Assembly: GCF_946221465.1 (NCBI RefSeq)
Contig: NZ_CAMJVP010000194.1
Location: 1 to 6,400 of the forward strand
DNA length: 6,400 nt
Direction: 5' to 3'
From: an uncultured Aeromicrobium sp.
Lineage (GTDB): Bacteria > Actinomycetota > Actinomycetes > Propionibacteriales > Nocardioidaceae
In this document: piece by piece, positions 6,145 to 6,400 of the stretch
How the letters are laid out: each line of letters begins with the position of its first letter
Numbering within the stretch: position 1 is the first letter of the stretch
Position numbers and translations under genes: made by a program
Notes under the pieces: generated by a model
Database searches by the model: none
What the model was told of the DNA's origin: nothing
The model's input: only the letters and a program-made list of their open reading frames with translations

Positions 6145-6173
6145 TTGACTTGTGATGCACACTACACTAGATT
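6145..6173 (+). promoter_or_regulatory. Predicted sigma70-type promoter for the enoyl-CoA hydratase gene
   Basis: TTGACT at 6145-6150 (five of six consensus bases) is followed after exactly 17 bases by TAGATT at 6168-6173 (four of six). A transcript would begin near 6180, giving a leader of about 30 bases before the GTG at 6210. The stretch 6141-6200 is clearly more AT-rich than the genes around it. No equally good promoter was found on the minus strand, where only a weak TTGATG at about 6185-6180 was seen. Confidence 0.55.
6151..6161. promoter_or_regulatory. Short inverted repeat in the promoter spacer, possible operator
   Basis: TGTG-ATG-CACA forms a small palindrome directly after the -35 hexamer and is followed by a repeat of ACACT at 6159-6168. 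A regulator bound here could control both divergent genes. The arms are only four bases, so this is a weak candidate that matches no operator I recognise. Confidence 0.25.
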
Positions 6174-6198
6174 CCTTATCATCAAAGGCATGGATTAT

Positions 6199-6205
6199 GG
6201 AGGAG
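6199..6205 (+). promoter_or_regulatory. Strong ribosome-binding site of the enoyl-CoA hydratase gene
   Basis: GGAGGAG lies four bases before the GTG at 6210, with its GGAGG core six bases away. This is the best Shine-Dalgarno match in the window and supports the GTG start. Confidence 0.75.
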
Positions 6206-6209
6206 TGGC

Positions 6210-6400
6210 GTGAGCGGGGTCGAAGTCGAACGACGTGACGGGGCGGTCTGGATCACGATCAACCGGCCGGAGCGGCGCAACGCCTATGACCTGGACATGG
6301 CGCGCGCGATGATCGCGGCGGTCGAGGACGCCGCGGATGCCGAGGCCGTGGTGCTCACCGGGGCCGGGGACCGCGCCTTCTGCGTGGGGCAGGACCTCAA
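6210..6400 (+). CDS. Enoyl-CoA hydratase/isomerase (crotonase family), N-terminal part (3' end outside window)
   Basis: Sixty-three codons are visible from the GTG at 6210; the gene continues past the window. The N-terminus reads as a beta strand with VWITINRPERRNAYD (13-27), the hallmark 'vxxitlnRPexxNAl' opening of crotonases. Then comes a helix rich in Ala and Asp, the strand AVVLTGAGDRAF (46-57) and CVGQDL (58-63), equivalent to the 'FsaGxDl' oxyanion-hole segment. Typical members have about 260 residues and hydrate or isomerise enoyl-CoA esters; the catalytic Glu or Asp positions lie outside the window, so hydratase versus isomerase cannot be decided. The gene has its own promoter and strong ribosome-binding site and diverges from the zinc dehydrogenase. 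It probably serves the same acyl-CoA pathway as the upstream operon. Confidence 0.9.
   Translation, partial: MSGVEVERRDGAVWITINRPERRNAYDLDMARAMIAAVEDAADAEAVVLTGAGDRAFCVGQDL

Noticed and set aside
4919..6160. Minus-strand 413-residue frame overlapping the class III-like dehydrogenase in another phase
   Set aside because: The Arg/Pro-rich translation lacks motifs, while the other phase gives a complete zinc dehydrogenase.
6130..6162. N-terminal extension of the minus-strand dehydrogenase from the ATG at 6162
   Set aside because: The eleven extra residues resemble no dehydrogenase N-terminus and cover the GAGGGAG ribosome-binding site of the MRAAVL start.

Overview
The window is GC-rich DNA with strong G/C preference at third codon positions, GTG starts, 4-base and 1-base gene overlaps and a lipoprotein of actinobacterial style. 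An actinobacterium (Mycobacteriales, Nocardioides or Pseudonocardia-like) is the best guess, from composition and protein flavour only. No RNA genes, insertion sequences, CRISPR arrays or phage genes were seen.

Layout: bases 1-4970 hold a tightly packed plus-strand operon. It begins with the 3' end of a DUF35/OB-fold protein (1-165), then an ADH-A-like zinc alcohol dehydrogenase (162-1211), an acyl-CoA dehydrogenase (1221-2384), a MaoC/hot-dog hydratase (2384-2851), an SDR oxidoreductase (2861-3670) and a TRAP-type (DctP) solute-binding lipoprotein (3702-4970). Two hairpins, at 4976-5015 and 5018-5033, separate this operon from a convergent minus-strand zinc alcohol dehydrogenase (5050-6129). 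An AT-richer intergenic region (6130-6209) carries a good sigma70-type promoter and divides that gene from a divergent enoyl-CoA hydratase/isomerase gene, which runs off the window (6210-6400).

Together the genes read as one catabolic module for an imported carbon source. The TRAP receptor captures the substrate outside the cell. The two zinc dehydrogenases oxidise alcohol (or ketone/aldehyde) groups. The acyl-CoA dehydrogenase, MaoC hydratase and/or crotonase, and SDR supply desaturation, hydration and 3-hydroxy oxidation of a CoA thioester. A thiolase is expected beside the DUF35 protein, outside the window. The substrate cannot be named from the sequence. The most informative details are the catalytic glutamate of the acyl-CoA dehydrogenase at the isovaleryl-CoA-dehydrogenase position, an Asp-to-Asn change in the hydratase motif, and a TRAP receptor without adjacent membrane subunits and without the usual ligand-binding arginine.
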